From: Sorangium cellulosum
GTDB taxonomy: Bacteria; Myxococcota_A; Polyangia; Polyangiales; Polyangiaceae
Direction: 5' to 3'
DNA: 41,925 nt
Assembly: GCF_001589285.1 (NCBI RefSeq)
Contig: NZ_JEMA01000581.1
Span: forward strand, 1 to 41,925
Of the stretch, positions 41,285 through 41,925 are shown piece after piece. Made by a program: the position numbers and the translations under genes. Below the pieces are notes generated by a model. The model saw nothing but the letters and a program-made list of their open reading frames with translations, was not told the DNA's origin and searched no databases. How positions within the stretch are numbered: the stretch's first letter is position 1; each line of letters begins with the position of its first letter.

Positions 41285-41925
41285 ATGACGCAAGACGCCA
41301 ACAAGAAGCCGCTCGGACGCATCCTCCTGCAGCAAAGGGCGGTCACCCAGCCCCAGCTCGAACAGGCGCTCCTCGACGCGCGTGCGAAGGGGGTCCCCCT
41401 CGCCACGAACCTCATCGAGAGCGGCACCGTCTCCGAGGTCGCTGCGCTGAAGGCCCTCTCCGAGCAGAGCGGCGTTCCTGGCATCGACCTCAACCAGGTC
41501 TGCATCAAGCTGGGCGACCTCTCGATCCTGCCCCGCGAGATCGCCGCGAAGCACAAGCTCTTGCCCGTGCTCGTGCGCGAGGACCGCATCCTCGTGGCCA
41601 TGGCCGCGCCCGCCGACAAGAAGGTGATCGACGAGCTCGAGTTCGTCACCGGCAAGCGCGTCTTCCCGTACATCGCGCTCGCGGGCCCCCTCGTGCGGAC
41701 CATCGCGGCCGCCTACGACATGAAGGAGCAGGGCGAGCCGTTCTACGTCGGCGCGAAGTGCCCCCCCGAGGTGCTGAAGCGCGCCGGCCTCGGCGCCGCC
41801 GCGTCGTCCTCGACCGAGGCGCCGCCCGCGCCCACGCCGGCGCCCGCTCCTGCGCAGCCGGCGCGCCGGCCTCCGTCCGCCGTGCCCCCGTCGACGGTGG
41901 CCCAGGCGCCTGCTCCGCCTGCGCC
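41285..41925 (+). CDS. MshEN/GspE N-terminal-domain protein, 3' end outside window
   Basis: ATG 41285 opens a frame that runs off the end of the window (213 complete codons). Residues 8-150 match the type II secretion ATPase N-terminal (GspEII/MshEN-like) domain: KPLGRILLQQRAVTQPQLEQALLDARAKGVPL, then LPREIAAKHKLLPVLVREDRILVAMAAPADKKVIDELEF and VTGKRVFPYIALAGPLV. Some MshEN domains bind c-di-GMP, but the longer binding motif was not checked. A Pro/Ala-rich linker begins near residue 170, leading to an unseen second part. In myxobacteria such domains also occur apart from GspE/PilB ATPases, so the full function cannot be stated. Confidence 0.7.
   Translation, partial: MTQDANKKPLGRILLQQRAVTQPQLEQALLDARAKGVPLATNLIESGTVSEVAALKALSEQSGVPGIDLNQVCIKLGDLSILPREIAAKHKLLPVLVREDRILVAMAAPADKKVIDELEFVTGKRVFPYIALAGPLVRTIAAAYDMKEQGEPFYVGAKCPPEVLKRAGLGAAASSSTEAPPAPTPAPAPAQPARRPPSAVPPSTVAQAPAPPA

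Overview
The window is chromosomal DNA from a very G+C-rich bacterium whose codons end overwhelmingly in G or C. The mix of genes points to a myxobacterium, most probably of the Sorangium/Polyangium type: many lipoproteins, a lone NtrC-type sigma-54 activator, a receiver-only protein, a FliA-like sigma factor, a fatty-alcohol-oxidase-type GMC enzyme, and a start of a protein with a GspE N-terminal (MshEN-like) domain. That placement is an inference from content and style. I see no insertion sequence, prophage, CRISPR array, rRNA or convincing tRNA gene. This looks like core chromosome with mostly housekeeping genes.

Layout. (1) 1-8443: the 3' part of a large Asp-box (BNR) repeat protein, a possible 34-residue membrane peptide, phosphatidylserine synthase (pssA), an unknown conserved-looking protein, and a haem block of a HemX/CcsA-like membrane protein, hemA and hemC. 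(2) 8556-18899: a GH57 alpha-glucan branching enzyme, an RND efflux adaptor and pump behind a palindromic operator, a lipoprotein trypsin-like protease (minus strand), a DUF885 protein and a YkgJ-type cysteine-cluster protein. (3) 19192-25257: a small DUF697-like membrane protein, then prfB (with a programmed +1 frameshift), lysS, a LolC/E-type permease and LolD ATPase, tightly packed with overlapping ends. (4) 25246-32105: GMC oxidoreductase, arginine N-succinyltransferase and a shikimate-dehydrogenase-like gene on the minus strand, lepB on plus, ftsH on minus. (5) 32345-36317: two small lipoproteins, a small ORF paired with a sigma factor, a short-chain dehydrogenase, and an iron-storage pair (bfd, bfr) behind a large dyad. 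(6) 36526-41925: an NtrC-type regulator, a sigma-54-type promoter followed by a receiver-only gene, queA and tgt, and the start of an MshEN-domain protein that leaves the window.

The most interesting non-coding signals are: a near-consensus sigma-54 promoter at 38270-38286, just downstream of a gene for a sigma-54 activator and ahead of a receiver-queA-tgt gene string, which suggests that queuosine tRNA modification may be under two-component/sigma-54 control; a 9+9 bp dyad over the bfd promoter; a 14-bp perfect palindrome inside the efflux promoter; an 18-bp palindrome ahead of the GMC gene; the complete RF2 autoregulatory frameshift site; and a repeated arrangement in which a -10-like hexamer lies only 6-10 bases before the start codon without a Shine-Dalgarno sequence, suggesting leaderless or nearly leaderless transcripts for several genes.
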